The notes beneath the pieces are model-generated. The model worked only from the letters and a program-made list of their open reading frames with translations, was not told the origin of the DNA and searched no databases. The position numbers and the translations under genes were made by a program. Shown here piece after piece: positions 63,207-64,000 of a stretch of DNA of 64,000 nt (positions are counted from its first letter, which is position 1; each line of letters begins with the position of its first letter). The DNA is from Mycoplasma sp. (lineage in GTDB: Bacteria; Bacillota_I; Bacilli_A; Mycoplasmatales; Metamycoplasmataceae), in assembly GCA_024721275.1 (NCBI GenBank), contig JAMPIX010000001.1:62001-126000 (forward strand), read 5' to 3'.

Positions 63207-64000
63207 ATGAGTGAAATTTTAAATGAATTAAAAAATAGAGGTATTTTTAACAATTGTAGTGACGAAGAATTAATTGATTCATTAAAAGGAAAAGGTGTTT
63301 ATATTGGTTTTGATCCTAGTGCAAATTCATTGCATTTAGGAAACTATATTCAAATTACTATTTTAAAAAGGTTTGCTGAATTTGGATTTAAACCTATTGC
63401 AGTAATAGGTGGAGGAACTGGAATGATCGGAGATCCTTCTGGTAAATCAAAAGAAAGAAATTTATTATCTGAAGAAACATTAAACGATAATGTTAAATCA
63501 ATAACAAAAGAAATTGAGAGATTTAATATTAAAACAATTAATAATTTTGATTTTTATAAAGATATGACAATAATTGATTTTTTAAGAAAAGTTGGAAAAT
63601 TATTAAATATAAATTACATGCTTGCAAAAGAAAGTGTAAAAAATAGAATAGATACAGGAATGTCATTTACTGAATTTTCATATCAACTTATTCAAGGTTG
63701 AGATTTCAAAGTATTAAATGAAAAACATGATGTTTTTATACAATTGGGCGGAAGTGATCAATGAGGAAACATTACTTCTGGACTGGAAATGATAAGAAAA
63801 ACAAATCTTGGTCCTGCGGCTGGAATAACAACAAATTTACTTGTTAAAAGTGATGGTAAAAAATTTGGTAAATCTGAGGGTGGTGCATTGTATTTGAATA
63901 AGGATATTACAAGTCCATATGCAATGTATCAATATCTATATAATCAAAATGATGATGATGCAAAAAAATTATGTTTTTGATTGTTATTCAAACCTGTTTC
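63207..64000 (+). CDS. tyrS: Tyrosyl-tRNA synthetase, N-terminal part (cut by window edge)
   Basis: First 264 codons. 'GVYIGFDPSANSLHLGNYI' carries the HIGH-class HLGN motif, 'GGGTGMIGDPSGKSKER' is the TyrS signature, and 'GKKFGKSEGGALYL' holds KFGKS (KMSKS class). The C-terminal S4 domain is outside. Charges tRNA-Tyr. Starts 11 bp after the previous stop. Confidence 0.95.

Overview
This 64 kb window comes from a wall-less mollicute, a Mycoplasma-type genome. It is extremely A+T rich, and UGA must be read as Trp in nearly every gene (for example 4443-7220 and 32722-34551 stay open only on that reading). The matching tRNA-Trp with anticodon UCA is at 61052-61127. I coded every protein with UGA=Trp, so many real genes span several conventional ORFs. 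Genus and species are not fixed by what I can see; several conserved hypotheticals look like families known from the hominis-group mycoplasmas.

Left part (1-28830), almost all on the minus strand: a large surface glycolipid or glycan island. It holds a phosphocholine (lic) module (LicD, LicB-like permease, and one polypeptide combining wHTH, CTP:phosphocholine cytidylyltransferase and choline kinase). It also holds a GT2, a DXD glycosyltransferase, three GT9/heptosyltransferase-like proteins plus a fourth diverged one, two Wzx-like flippases each paired with a very large membrane protein (a duplicated module), and two related 609/619 aa membrane proteins with a conserved C-terminal soluble domain. 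The most unusual gene fuses a catalytically dead phosphohexomutase to an LPG-synthase-type membrane domain (4443-7220). A HisC-like aminotransferase runs off the left edge. Three small tandem 2-TM proteins and two Cof-type HAD phosphatases sit inside the island. The glycan theme continues on the right with a bifunctional HldE-type heptose kinase/ADP transferase (34602-35993), three FkbM methyltransferases and another GT9 (39345-40436).

Middle (28887-43860): an RpiR regulator divergent from a CoA-disulfide reductase/rhodanese fusion, two nuclease-family genes (YqaJ-like and DUF2779), GMP reductase, a solitary tyrosine recombinase, and a pair of secreted-protein genes, one intact and one broken by three single-base frameshifts. 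The two share promoters bearing a TGTAAT-AA-ATTACA palindrome.

Right part (43919-64000): a restriction/defence cluster (DUF2075-like nuclease-helicase divergent from a C5-methylase and HNH endonuclease, with a 14-bp inverted repeat bracketing the promoter between them), a deoxynucleoside kinase, a structured leader ahead of an HNH protein and a small membrane protein, a Fic protein, and an iron-type ABC uptake operon carrying two unknown proteins and a flavodoxin-fold reductase. These are followed by three tRNAs, a conserved hypothetical pair, acyl carrier protein, tRNA-Trp, DegV, and tyrS, which is cut by the right edge.

Regulation: at least 15 genes have a perfect TATAAT exactly 6-7 nt before the ATG, so their mRNAs should be leaderless. 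The minority with clear Shine-Dalgarno sites are mostly surface, defence and uptake genes. A noncoding stretch at 62045-62137 (minus) looks like a small RNA whose loop is perfectly complementary over 24 nt to the Shine-Dalgarno region of the secreted-protein gene at 42738.
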